In this document: positions 51,800 through 58,682 of the stretch, in pieces | Layout of the letters: the number at the start of each line of letters is the position of its first letter | How positions within the stretch are numbered: position 1 is the stretch's first letter | NCBI RefSeq assembly: GCF_902712915.1 | Contig: NZ_CACTIA010000004.1 | Coordinates: 62,001 to 126,000, forward strand | Source: Acidiphilium sp. C61 | GTDB taxonomy: Bacteria; Pseudomonadota; Alphaproteobacteria; Acetobacterales; Acetobacteraceae | DNA length: 64,000 bases | Direction of reading: 5' to 3' | Notes under the pieces: generated by a model | What the model was told of the DNA's origin: nothing | Databases searched by the model: none | What the model saw: only the letters and a program-made list of their open reading frames with translations | Translations under genes and position numbers: made by a program

Positions 51800-52108
51800 A
51801 TGCCAACAGCAGCCACCGAATGGTCCGTCTATCTCCTGGAGTGCAGGTCCGGCGCGCTGTATTGCGGCATCGCCGTGGATGTGTATCGCCGCTTTGCCGC
51901 CCACGCCGCCGGCAAGGGAGCGAGGTTCACCAGAATGGATCCTCCGGTCCGCCTGCTGCTCGTCGAGCCCTGCCCGGACCGGTCGTCCGCCCTGAAGCGG
52001 GAGTTCGAGATCAAGAGGCTGTCCCGCGCCAGCAAGCTCGCGCTCGTCGCTGATGCTGCGTCTGATGCCATGATCGTCGAGCAGGATGAGCCGCAGCCAA
52101 CGGCCTGA
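51800..52108 (+). CDS. GIY-YIG nuclease domain protein
   Basis: 102 residues. WSVYLLECRSGALYCGIAVD carries the two GIY-YIG strands (VYL and YCG), followed by RRFAAHAAGKGARFTR and LKREFEIKRLSR, the pattern of small stand-alone YhbQ/UPF0213-type proteins. GIY-YIG nucleases include homing and repair enzymes. Sitting inside a tRNA array with two HNH proteins, it may have helped shape the cluster (inference). Confidence 0.88.
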   Translation: MPTAATEWSVYLLECRSGALYCGIAVDVYRRFAAHAAGKGARFTRMDPPVRLLLVEPCPDRSSALKREFEIKRLSRASKLALVADAASDAMIVEQDEPQPTA

Positions 52109-52206
52109 GGTTTAGATCCAAACCAGGCCACCGCTAGGTCGAATGCATATCGGCCCGATACGATTCCGCCAGAGATCAAGAAAATCCATAGCTCGAGGCG
52201 GATATC

Positions 52207-52830
52207 ATGAATGACCAGGCTCAACGAACCATCACACCCATCTGGCGTATCCCTCTGCCCGATTTCCTCACGAACAACGGCAGTCCGCGCATGGCCTCGG
52301 ATGCCTTTACGGCGAAATATGAGGCGGACGTGGCGAAGAAGTGGCCATCCATTATGCTCGAGGCAGAGAATCTGCTGCAGGACGACAGTGTCCCGCTCCG
52401 TACGCGGGCCGGGCTTCCAGGTCTCGTCCTGAAGACCACCGGGACCAGCTGGGCAGGCGGCATCATCGCCGTCTGGGACGCCACGACACGCGACCTGATC
52501 GCCTGGCAAGATGGCGGTGTGCCCTATGTCCTGCCCCAGTTCAGGGGGCGCGGCATCGGTGGCGAACTGTGCCGCATCACGTTCGAAATCGGCCACAAGG
52601 ATCGCAGGTCGGGGGTATTTTTCTCAGCCGGCGGACTGGCCTCCAGGAAGGCGGCTCATCGCGAGGCGGTGCGGGACGCCCTGCTCGCCGGCGAAATCGT
52701 CCCGCACGAGGTCCTGATCGACTACCCGGCTTTCGCCGCGGGCGATCTGAAAAGCCCAGCCGGGGCCGCACGCCCCGATCAGGTTACCCAGCGGGAAGAA
52801 GCCAGTCACGAGCTGTTCCCCTCGTCCTGA
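52207..52830 (+). CDS. GNAT-like acetyltransferase
   Basis: 207 residues. [20 protein letters not shown] matches the acetyl-CoA-binding motif A of GNAT enzymes (Q/R-x-x-G-x-G/A), preceded by two short strands ([14 protein letters not shown]). The C-terminal ~40 residues are disordered. The substrate is unknown; GNAT proteins next to tRNA genes include toxins that acetylate aminoacyl-tRNA, but nothing in the sequence shows that here. Confidence 0.68.
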   Translation: MNDQAQRTITPIWRIPLPDFLTNNGSPRMASDAFTAKYEADVAKKWPSIMLEAENLLQDDSVPLRTRAGLPGLVLKTTGTSWAGGIIAVWDATTRDLIAWQDGGVPYVLPQFRGRGIGGELCRITFEIGHKDRRSGVFFSAGGLASRKAAHREAVRDALLAGEIVPHEVLIDYPAFAAGDLKSPAGAARPDQVTQREEASHELFPSS

Positions 52831-52918
52831 AGGGCCGGGCTCACCGAGAAGCAGGAGGATCGTTCACCGGATAACGACGGGGCACCGCCACGGTGCCCCA
52901 AGCAGCCAGGAGAGAGAG

Positions 52919-53503
52919 ATGCTGGACGTCAACACGCAGAACCTCGATCAGCGCAGGGCACTGCTGCTGAACGGGGATTTCCGACCGATGTCGGTATCCC
53001 CGCTGGCAACCCTTTCATGGGAAGACGCCATATCCGGCGTACTGTCTGACCGGTTGACCGTGGTCGCCGAGTACGACGACTGCGAGGTGCGCTCGGCGAG
53101 ACGGAGCTTCCGGATCCCGTCCGTGGTCGCAAGCCGCGAGTTCGTGAACCTGTCCCGCCCGGCGCCCAAGACCCGCTGGAACGTGATCCTCGCGTACCGC
53201 TTCACCTGCGCCTATTGCGGTGCCTCCAGACTTCCGGTTGAGGATCTGACTTTCGACCACGTGATCCCGCGCTCCCGCGGCGGCCCGTCGACCTGGATGA
53301 ACATTGTCCTGGCCTGCAGGCCCTGCAATGAGCACAAGGCCGATCGAACACCTGCGGAGGCTGGGATGCCGCTGCTCGTGAAGCCTCACCACCCGACCAA
53401 GGCGAAGCTGAACGCCCTCGCCCTGCGTCACCTCGATCACAAGGCCAGCCTGCACCGGGACTGGGTCGACTACCTCTACTGGGACACCCGGTTGGAGGAC
53501 TAA
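52919..53503 (+). CDS. HNH endonuclease
   Basis: 194 residues. TCAYCGA and [11 protein letters not shown] are the paired CxxC zinc knuckles flanking [13 protein letters not shown], a full HNH motif; AGGAGAGAGAG lies before the ATG. The N-terminal part ([20 protein letters not shown]) is typical of a common family of small HNH proteins. A hairpin terminator follows the stop (53507-53535). Confidence 0.93.
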   Translation: MLDVNTQNLDQRRALLLNGDFRPMSVSPLATLSWEDAISGVLSDRLTVVAEYDDCEVRSARRSFRIPSVVASREFVNLSRPAPKTRWNVILAYRFTCAYCGASRLPVEDLTFDHVIPRSRGGPSTWMNIVLACRPCNEHKADRTPAEAGMPLLVKPHHPTKAKLNALALRHLDHKASLHRDWVDYLYWDTRLED

Positions 53504-53506
53504 AGC

Positions 53507-53535
53507 GATGCCGCACTGCCCATCGGTGCGGCATC
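53507..53535 (+). terminator. terminator after the HNH gene
   Basis: GATGCCGCAC, a 9-base loop, GTGCGGCATC: a perfect 10-bp stem, overlapping the HNH stop region and followed by TAATTT. Confidence 0.65.
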
Positions 53536-53554
53536 TAATTTCCCATGATTTTTA

Positions 53555-53583
53555 TTGACTTGATGCTACCGTCAATGTATTCA
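53555..53583 (+). promoter_or_regulatory. promoter of structured RNA copy 2
   Basis: TTGACT, 17 bases, TATTCA, the twin of 45077-45105. Transcription should start near 53590 and run into the tRNA-Tyr block. Confidence 0.72.
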
Positions 53584-53745
53584 TGGCGCATGCGACAGAC
53601 ACGTCAGCATAGCGGCAGAGCCGTCAGCGATATGCACAGCACCGGGTGGTCGATCCTTTCGACGGCCGGTCAAGCCTGGTCAGGCGCCGTGAGGACGGCG
53701 GCCGGGTATCGCATGTTCGCGACACGCAGCCGGATGCGGGGGTAA

Positions 53746-53980
53746 GGGGCGATAAAGCCCCCTCCCCTGCTCAGACGAGCAAGGGGAGACCTAGATCCCG
53801 GTCCACTCGACTCAAAGGACAAAGCTAGGGGCCTCAGGAGGGCAACAAGCCGGTCTCCGGATCGGTGGCAACCAATCGAGGTGTTCCAGATCGGGGTTCA
53901 GTGCGCCTGGCGTAACAGCACGAAGCGAAAGCGCCCCGTTTCTGGACAGACCAAGTTCAACGGCTTGGGCTGTCCAGAAA
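53746..53980 (+). ncRNA. unrecognised structured RNA, copy 2
   Basis: Alignable with 45286-45525. Stems: GGGGC/GCCCC (GAAGCA/TGCTTC in copy 1); the conserved CTCCCCTGCTC stem; CCTAG (53790) with CTAGG (53825), where copy 1 has CCTAA with TTAGG; the shared central block; GTGC/GCAC; and a terminal stem TTTCTGGACAG with CTGTCCAGAAA, again with paired changes. It ends 35 bases before tRNA-Tyr, so it is a leader of the second tRNA block or is released by processing. Confidence 0.75.
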
Positions 53981-54015
53981 CATTCCCGGCCATCCCGGCA
54001 GGGCATCTGGAAATC

Positions 54016-54101
54016 GGGGAAGCGGCAGAGATGGCGCGCTGCGGCGGACTGTAAATCCGTTGCCGACCGGCAAGTTGGTTCGAATCCAGCCTTCCCCACC
54101 A
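54016..54101 (+). tRNA. tRNA-Tyr(GTA)
   Basis: Acceptor GGGGAAG/CTTCCCC, long variable arm, loop CTGTAAA, encoded CCA. Confidence 0.95.
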
Positions 54102-54106
54102 CCATC

Positions 54107-54182
54107 AGGCGGATAGCTTAGTGGCTAGAGCTGGCCGCTCATAACGGCCGTGGCGCCGGTTCGAATCCGGCTCCGCCTACCA
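54107..54182 (+). tRNA. tRNA with CAT anticodon (Met or Ile2)
   Basis: Acceptor AGGCGGA/TCCGCCT, loop CTCATAA, encoded CCA. Not an initiator: position 1 pairs, and the three G-C pairs of an initiator anticodon stem are absent. It may be the Ile(CAT) needed for AUA. Confidence 0.9.
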
Positions 54183-54190
54183 GACGCGTT

Positions 54191-54267
54191 GCCTCCGTAG
54201 CTCAACAGGACAGAGCGGTCGCCTTCTAAGCGAATTGTTGCGTGTTCGAGTCACGCCGGGGGTGCCA
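54191..54267 (+). tRNA. tRNA-Arg(TCT)
   Basis: Acceptor GCCTCCG/CGGGGGT, loop CTTCTAA, encoded CCA; one mismatch in the anticodon stem. Confidence 0.92.
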
Positions 54268-54271
54268 GATC

Positions 54272-54346
54272 GCGGGTGTAGCTCAGAGGTAGAGCTCCTG
54301 CCTTCCAAGCAGGATGTCGTGGGTTCGATCCCCATCGCCCGCTCCA
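54272..54346 (+). tRNA. tRNA-Gly(TCC)
   Basis: Acceptor GCGGGTG/CGCCCGC, loop CTTCCAA, encoded CCA. Confidence 0.94.
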
Positions 54347-54375
54347 CAATCACAAGAGTTCAAAGGATGGCCGCA

Positions 54376-54624
54376 ATGTCAAAGCCGAAGAACGCGGTCA
54401 CGATGATCGCACAGGGCCTGCTCTATGATGTCTGGGCCCTCCGCGGCGACCAGATCGGGATCGTCAGCCGCCGGAGCGGCGAGATCAGGACGATCCACGA
54501 GCGCGAGTGGAAGGGCGCACTGGGCGATCGCGTCGCTGACCCTGCCAATCCCACCATCGACGCCGTGCGCCATATCGATGCGGCCTGCAGGAGGCTGACG
54601 TTCAGGCCCGAACCGGCGATGTGA
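54376..54624 (+). CDS. small hypothetical protein
   Basis: 82 residues from ATG 54376 (AAGGA about eight bases upstream; ATG 54367 is closer to that site and less likely). MSKPKNAVTMIAQGLLYDVW, then IGIVSRRSGEIRTIHEREWK, suggests a small beta-barrel-like fold. No family known. Its last 23 bases overlap the methyltransferase gene on the other strand. Confidence 0.5.
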   Translation: MSKPKNAVTMIAQGLLYDVWALRGDQIGIVSRRSGEIRTIHEREWKGALGDRVADPANPTIDAVRHIDAACRRLTFRPEPAM

Positions 54625-55219
54625 GTGCGGATTCCTTGCGGATCAGGGCGTTCAGCCAGGTGATGTGCTCCCGTCCCGGTTGCCGCCCGGCCGTTCGCCA
54701 GGCTTCGATCAACCCGAGACCCGGGAGTGCTTCGAGGAGCCGCTGAAGCCCCTCTTCATCGATATCCGTGAACCTGCGGCCGCCCTCGAACCTCTCGCCC
54801 CTTCCCGCCTTCATGCTGAGGTACCAGACGCCGGCGGGCCGCAACGACCGCGCCAGGCGTCTGAATACATCCAGCAGATCTGCTGGGCGGACGTGAAGCA
54901 GGGACGCACAGCACCAGATCCCGTCATAACGATCGACGTCCTCGACGGCCTCGAACCTGAGATGACGGACCGGATGCCCGAGCAGCTGCGACGCGTGCTT
55001 GGCCATGGCGGCAGATCCGTCGATGGCAGCAACCCGGTATCCGAGGTCGAGAAAGGCCCGTGCATCCCGGCCACTGCCGCAGCCGGCATCAAGAATATCC
55101 GCCGGCGGACACCTAACCTCGGCGAGAAAGCGAGCTCGCACTGGCTCCATTTCCACCTTGCCAGTTGCCTCCACAAAAGTGGCGGCATTGCCGTCATACC
55201 AGTCGATGCTGTCGGCCAT
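54602..55219 (-). CDS. SAM-dependent methyltransferase
   Basis: 205 residues from ATG 55219 (GAGGG upstream). ILDAGCGSGRDARAFLDLGY is motif I of class I methyltransferases; AAIDGS is motif II, and YDGIWCCASLLHV is the post-II strand. It resembles TehB-type small-molecule methyltransferases, but a tRNA or other target cannot be excluded. It runs against the array. Confidence 0.85.
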   Translation of the reverse strand: MADSIDWYDGNAATFVEATGKVEMEPVRARFLAEVRCPPADILDAGCGSGRDARAFLDLGYRVAAIDGSAAMAKHASQLLGHPVRHLRFEAVEDVDRYDGIWCCASLLHVRPADLLDVFRRLARSLRPAGVWYLSMKAGRGERFEGGRRFTDIDEEGLQRLLEALPGLGLIEAWRTAGRQPGREHITWLNALIRKESALTSPVRA

Positions 55220-55284
55220 CTCGCGCCCTCTTGGTCGTGGTGGCCTGATCATACTCTACAGGGGTCGCGAGATCCCAAGGAAAT

Positions 55285-55358
55285 TGGAGGATAGTTTAGA
55301 GGTAGAACACCCGGCTCTGACCCGGGCAGCCCTGGTTCGAATCCAGGTTCTCCAGCCA
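55285..55358 (+). tRNA. tRNA-Gln(CTG)
   Basis: Acceptor TGGAGGA/TTCTCCA with a G-U pair, loop CTCTGAC, encoded CCA. Confidence 0.94.
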
Positions 55359-55381
55359 ACACAACATCGAGGGAGCGCGGT

Positions 55382-55636
55382 ATGCCCGGGATCAGGGTCG
55401 TCGGACTTGAAGGTGTGCTCAGTGCGGTAAGGGCACGATACCCCACTGCCTGGCAGGAGGGCAGCACGGGGTTTTCGAGAACCTATTTCGTCAGGAAAGA
55501 TGGCGAAGCTGTCCTGGTCGCGCGGGCAACCCCAAAACGATTTAGGGGTGATCCGTGGACGGAGATACCGTTCAACCTCGAGTTCGAGGAGCCTGAAACG
55601 CTCCCGGGGGTGGCCATGGCCACCCCCGGCGAATGA
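55382..55636 (+). CDS. small hypothetical protein
   Basis: 84 residues (MPGIRVVGLEGVLSAVRARY ...). Short alpha/beta protein, no family recognised. Its last codons are a perfect 26-bp palindrome (55604-55629). Confidence 0.5.
   Translation: MPGIRVVGLEGVLSAVRARYPTAWQEGSTGFSRTYFVRKDGEAVLVARATPKRFRGDPWTEIPFNLEFEEPETLPGVAMATPGE
55604..55629. repeat. perfect 26-bp palindrome
   Basis: CCGGGGGTGGCCA followed directly by its reverse complement TGGCCACCCCCGG, with no loop. In RNA it would be a strong hairpin; it lies at the end of a small CDS and 20 bases before tRNA-Thr. Confidence 0.85.
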
Positions 55637-55649
55637 CAGCGCGAATTTC

Positions 55650-55725
55650 GCCGGCGTAGCTCAGGGGTAGAGTACCCGCCTTGTAAGCGGGTGGTCGGGG
55701 GTTCGAATCCGCCCCGCCGGCACCA
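55650..55725 (+). tRNA. tRNA-Thr(TGT)
   Basis: Acceptor GCCGGCG/CGCCGGC, loop CTTGTAA, encoded CCA. Confidence 0.95.
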
Positions 55726-55739
55726 TGGCAGGCTCGTCT

Positions 55740-56186
55740 CTAGGAGCCGGCTGCGACCATGCGGAAATATCCGTGCGAGCCGCCGCACGATTGGTCGTAT
55801 TGGTCCTCGTAAATGGCGACGGCGAAATATGGCATCTCGGCATTCGCTACCGCAAAGGCGCGGCCCTGCCGATCGAGCGGAATCCTCAGGATCTGCTTGT
55901 CCATGGCAAGCGCAAGGGACTTCACCGCGATGTCCCACTTGCCGTAGTAGTCACCGTCCAGCGCGTCTTTGTAGACCTGTGCGCCGACACAGTGGCATAC
56001 GCCTTTTCCCTGGGGCTTCTCGGCAAACTTCGCACCCCTTTCGCATGCTGTCTCCATGCGGAAGGCAAACAGCTTGGCCTGATCGGCCGAGCTAATCTGC
56101 GGAGGGGGGACAGGGTCAATCATCTGTGCACGCGCCGCGGCAGGAGCCACAAGCAGTGCGGCAAAAACGAAGATCCTGATGGTCAT
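55740..56186 (-). CDS. exported hypothetical protein
   Basis: 148 residues with a clear Sec signal peptide (MTIRIFVFAALLVAPAAARA, cleavage near ARA-Q). The mature part has four Cys residues (including CHC) and no known motif; GVCHCVGAQVYKDAL is the most distinctive segment. A periplasmic protein of unknown role, encoded against the array. Confidence 0.62.
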   Translation of the reverse strand: MTIRIFVFAALLVAPAAARAQMIDPVPPPQISSADQAKLFAFRMETACERGAKFAEKPQGKGVCHCVGAQVYKDALDGDYYGKWDIAVKSLALAMDKQILRIPLDRQGRAFAVANAEMPYFAVAIYEDQYDQSCGGSHGYFRMVAAGS

Positions 56187-56284
56187 GCTCGAGCGTAATG
56201 TCGAGATCCGCCCAGGGTCAACAGGAATCCACTGGCTGCCATCAATACCGGGCAGCCCTCAGGAGCCACGGCTCCTCCAATCAC

Positions 56285-56360
56285 GCCAGGATAGCTCAGC
56301 AGGTAGAGCAGCCGCCCGAAAAGCGGTGTGTCGGTGGTTCAATTCCATCTCCTGGCACCA
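56285..56360 (+). tRNA. tRNA-Phe(GAA) with C33
   Basis: Acceptor GCCAGGA/TCCTGGC, encoded CCA. The anticodon loop is CCGAAAA, so position 33 is C rather than U. Confidence 0.9.
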
Positions 56361-56432
56361 ACAACAGGTGGGGTCGACGGGCACCGTGTCGCGCAAGTGA
56401 CCAGGACCGCCCTCCTTCACCTGTCCTTCAAC

Positions 56433-56523
56433 GGAAGCGTGGCCGAGCGGTCTAAGGCATCCGCTTTGAAAGCGGGCAGGCGCTACGACGTCTCGCGGGT
56501 TCGAATCCTCGCCGCTTCCGCCA
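56433..56523 (+). tRNA. tRNA-Ser(TGA)
   Basis: Acceptor GGAAGCG/CGCTTCC, long variable arm, loop TTTGAAA, encoded CCA. Confidence 0.95.
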
Positions 56524-56545
56524 TCACCTCCAAGGAGACCCGACA

Positions 56546-56659
56546 ATGATCCGACCGTCCCCTCCCGAGATCAGTACCAGGCCCGCCGATCGGGGCGGGC
56601 CGTCTGGAGGATCTCGACATGAAATCAGAGGCACGTGGCCGGGCGTGGCGCCGGCATAA
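56546..56659 (+). CDS. possible 37-residue ORF
   Basis: AAGGAG eight bases before the ATG. It overlaps the start of the next gene in another frame. It holds a GC-rich hairpin (GGCCCGCC/GGCGGGCC), so it may be only a spacer with a processing or terminator hairpin. Confidence 0.28.
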   Translation: MIRPSPPEISTRPADRGGPSGGSRHEIRGTWPGVAPA

Positions 56660-56873
56660 TCGCGATCGCATGATCTGCCGTGCGATCGGCATCGTCAGCC
56701 GCGAACAGCCTTGCGGGACGCCGGACGAGATCCGGCGATCGGCGCTGCTGAGGGCCGACAACTTGCGGGACTGCACATGCTCTGCATGCGGCAACCCGCG
56801 GAGATACTGGAAAAGCCTGACCCTGGCGGAGCGCCGCGCGCGCAGCGCCGGTCGGCAGGATGGTACCGACTAA
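56619..56873 (+). CDS. small Cys-rich protein of phage/plasmid type
   Basis: 84 residues, GGAGG before the ATG. Basic N-terminus (RGRAWRRHNRDRMICR), then CTCSACGNPRRYW and LTLAERRAR. This Arg-rich plus C-x-C-x-x-C-G-N-P-R-R layout is a small family I recall from phages and plasmids with no known function; probably zinc-binding. Confidence 0.62.
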   Translation: MKSEARGRAWRRHNRDRMICRAIGIVSREQPCGTPDEIRRSALLRADNLRDCTCSACGNPRRYWKSLTLAERRARSAGRQDGTD

Positions 56874-56880
56874 CCGAAAC

Positions 56881-56956
56881 GGGCCCGTGGCTCAGCGGCG
56901 ACAGCACCTGCTTTGCAAGCAGGCAGACGAGGGTTCGAGTCCCTCCGGGTCCACCA
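56881..56956 (+). tRNA. tRNA-Ala(TGC)
   Basis: Acceptor GGGCCCG/CGGGTCC, loop TTTGCAA, encoded CCA. Confidence 0.95.
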
Positions 56957-56964
56957 GACTTCCC

Positions 56965-57040
56965 GGGGCCATAGCTCAGCCGGGAGAGCGCGTGAATGGC
57001 ATTCACGAGGTCGGCGGTTCGACCCCGCCTGGCTCCACCA
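56965..57040 (+). tRNA. tRNA-Ala(GGC)
   Basis: Acceptor GGGGCCA/TGGCTCC, loop ATGGCAT, encoded CCA. Confidence 0.95.
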
Positions 57041-57045
57041 GTATA

Positions 57046-57135
57046 GGAGACGTGGCCGAGAGGCCGAAGGCACCGGTTTGCTAAATCGGAGGGCCCGAAA
57101 GGGCTCCGCGGGTTCGAATCCCGCCGTCTCCGCCA
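57046..57135 (+). tRNA. tRNA-Ser(GCT)
   Basis: Acceptor GGAGACG/CGTCTCC, long variable arm, loop TTGCTAA, encoded CCA. Confidence 0.95.
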
Positions 57136-57200
57136 TACCCTTTCAAATATGGTTAGCTAATATTGCACACCATCGCGCTGTTAAGGCTCACGCCTGCGTC

Positions 57201-58169
57201 CTAGAACCATTTTTGGAGGGGCGGGTATGTGCCATCAGAAATTTGCTGGCTTTTGAGTTTCAGTTGGTCATTTGCTTCGATCTCCGCATGCAGAGACTCA
57301 CACAACGATTTCCAGCCGGGCCAATACGCGTCAGAATCTTTTTTGGCCCACATGTTTTTATCCCAGATATCTTCCCACCAATGCAATTTTGCTATTGATC
57401 TGTCGAATATAGCGGATCGATTCACCTGACCTTCACTCAATTCATTCCATATATTGTCTGATACAATATGACTCGAGATCATCGTATCAGATAGCAAATT
57501 TGACTTTGTATAAAGCCTGTAAAGTGCTTTCCAGACCAATAGAAGGTGAACCAGATCAAATCTACCCCCGGCACCGGTCTCAGCACTAACATGGTAAGGT
57601 GTGTGAAAGGCATCTGTCTTCACGCCCCACTCCCGGACCACCATCAGTTCGCCAGCCTTGCTGTTCCGCCGCACAAAGTGCAGGCGCTTCAGACCTGTAG
57701 GGCTGTCGTTATCCACGCCAAGCAACCAGAGCGCCCCCTCAGCCGGCTCGAGCGGGATCCGCTGGTTCCGAATCAGATATGGCGCGCCTCTGCCGAAATT
57801 GAGCCATTCGTTTGACACACCGCACCACTCGGCGATCGCCTCCACCTGGCTCATCGTCGGTTCCGCCACCCCCTCGAACCACTGGTCCACGGGAGTCACA
57901 AAATCGAGTCCGATACCTCGTGCGAGGTCCGCATGTGTGAACCCCCCTCTATCCTCATACTTACTCGGCGGGGTTTGAGCGGCCAGCGCCAGAGCGGCCT
58001 GGAGCCGCGCAGACAATTCGGCGAGTCGGCCGTGCATACTTGGCCTTTTCACCCACGCGTGGAGAGCCTCTCTGGCCTCTGCCTCCATGGATCGTCGGTT
58101 TTGAACCGCGAGCTCCTTGAGCTGCGCGACACCAGACTCATCAAGGCTTCGGATTACTATTTGTGCCAT
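57201..58169 (-). CDS. FitA-like RHH domain fused to an HTH and an unknown domain
   Basis: 322 residues from ATG 58169 (AAGG upstream); the longer frame is not needed. Residues 1-45 (MAQIVIRSLDESGVAQLKEL, RRSMEAEAREAL) are a FitA/VapB-type ribbon-helix-helix domain. Residues ~75-125 (HADLARGIGLDFVTPVDQWF ... WLNFGRGAPY) look like an XRE/repressor-type helix-turn-helix. The last ~180 residues are unassigned, Trp-rich and AT-richer than the front. It may be a repressor or an antitoxin/toxin fusion. Confidence 0.68.
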   Translation of the reverse strand: MAQIVIRSLDESGVAQLKELAVQNRRSMEAEAREALHAWVKRPSMHGRLAELSARLQAALALAAQTPPSKYEDRGGFTHADLARGIGLDFVTPVDQWFEGVAEPTMSQVEAIAEWCGVSNEWLNFGRGAPYLIRNQRIPLEPAEGALWLLGVDNDSPTGLKRLHFVRRNSKAGELMVVREWGVKTDAFHTPYHVSAETGAGGRFDLVHLLLVWKALYRLYTKSNLLSDTMISSHIVSDNIWNELSEGQVNRSAIFDRSIAKLHWWEDIWDKNMWAKKDSDAYWPGWKSLCESLHAEIEANDQLKLKSQQISDGTYPPLQKWF

Positions 58170-58245
58170 TTTTGGTGCCTTTGCAATCAGAATGCAATCA
58201 ATGTTGATAGCATATCGCCCCATGTCAAGCCCTTTGGAGGACGGA

Positions 58246-58446
58246 ATGAGCAAGCCTCGCTTGGCGCAAGCCAAGCCAAAGCCCCGGAACCACATGGTCC
58301 GGGCACTCCACGATCCTCTCTTCCGGTCGCGCTGCGTGCCGACGAAGAATGCGAAGCTGCAGATCCGACGGAAGGGTTGTCTGCGCCGGCAGCTCGCTGC
58401 CGCAGCCGACCTTTTCGCCGGATCCCGGCAACTCATGCTGCCTTAG
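58246..58446 (+). CDS. arfA: ArfA-like alternative ribosome-rescue factor
   Basis: 66 residues from ATG 58246 with GGAGG five bases upstream. RNHMVRALHDPLFRSRCVPT followed by RRKG matches the ArfA core (E. coli ALLHDPLFRQR ... MRKGK). ArfA brings RF2 to ribosomes stalled on mRNAs without a stop codon, as a backup for tmRNA. The TAG stop (58444-58446) is nucleotides 8-10 of tRNA-Met, which starts at 58437, so 5' processing of the tRNA would leave the message without a stop after codon 63. In E. coli the arfA message is also made nonstop, there by a hairpin and RNase III. It is divergent from the FitA-like gene. Confidence 0.75.
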   Translation: MSKPRLAQAKPKPRNHMVRALHDPLFRSRCVPTKNAKLQIRRKGCLRRQLAAAADLFAGSRQLMLP

Positions 58447-58513
58447 CTCAGATGGCCAGAGCGCCGGTCTCATAAGCCGGATGTCGGTGGTTCGATTCCA
58501 CCAGGCAGTCCCA
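58437..58513 (+). tRNA. tRNA with CAT anticodon (probably Met)
   Basis: Acceptor GCTGCCT/AGGCAGT, C73, encoded CCA, loop CTCATAA. No initiator features. Its first ten bases are the end of arfA. Confidence 0.9.
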
Positions 58514-58515
58514 CG

Positions 58516-58592
58516 ATGGGCGTAGTGCTAACTGGAAACACGCCGGTCTCCAAAACCGCGCAACGCGGGTTCGATTCCCGCCGCCCGTGCCA
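58516..58592 (+). tRNA. tRNA-Trp(CCA)
   Basis: Acceptor ATGGGCG/CGCCCGT, loop CTCCAAA, encoded CCA; the D-arm is slightly irregular. Confidence 0.92.
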
Positions 58593-58599
58593 CCCCCTC

Positions 58600-58675
58600 G
58601 CCGCCGTAGCTCAGCAGGTAGAGCAGCCGTTTCGTACACGGCAGGTCGCCGGTTCGACCCCGGCTAGCGGCCCCA
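58600..58675 (+). tRNA. tRNA-Thr(CGT)
   Basis: Acceptor GCCGCCG/TAGCGGC with one mismatch, loop TTCGTAC, encoded CCA. Last tRNA of the array. Confidence 0.91.
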
Positions 58676-58682
58676 CAACGAC

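Noticed and set aside
54107..54182. Initiator tRNA-fMet
   Set aside because: Position 1 pairs with 72, and the anticodon stem lacks the initiator G-C pairs; the same holds for 58437-58513.
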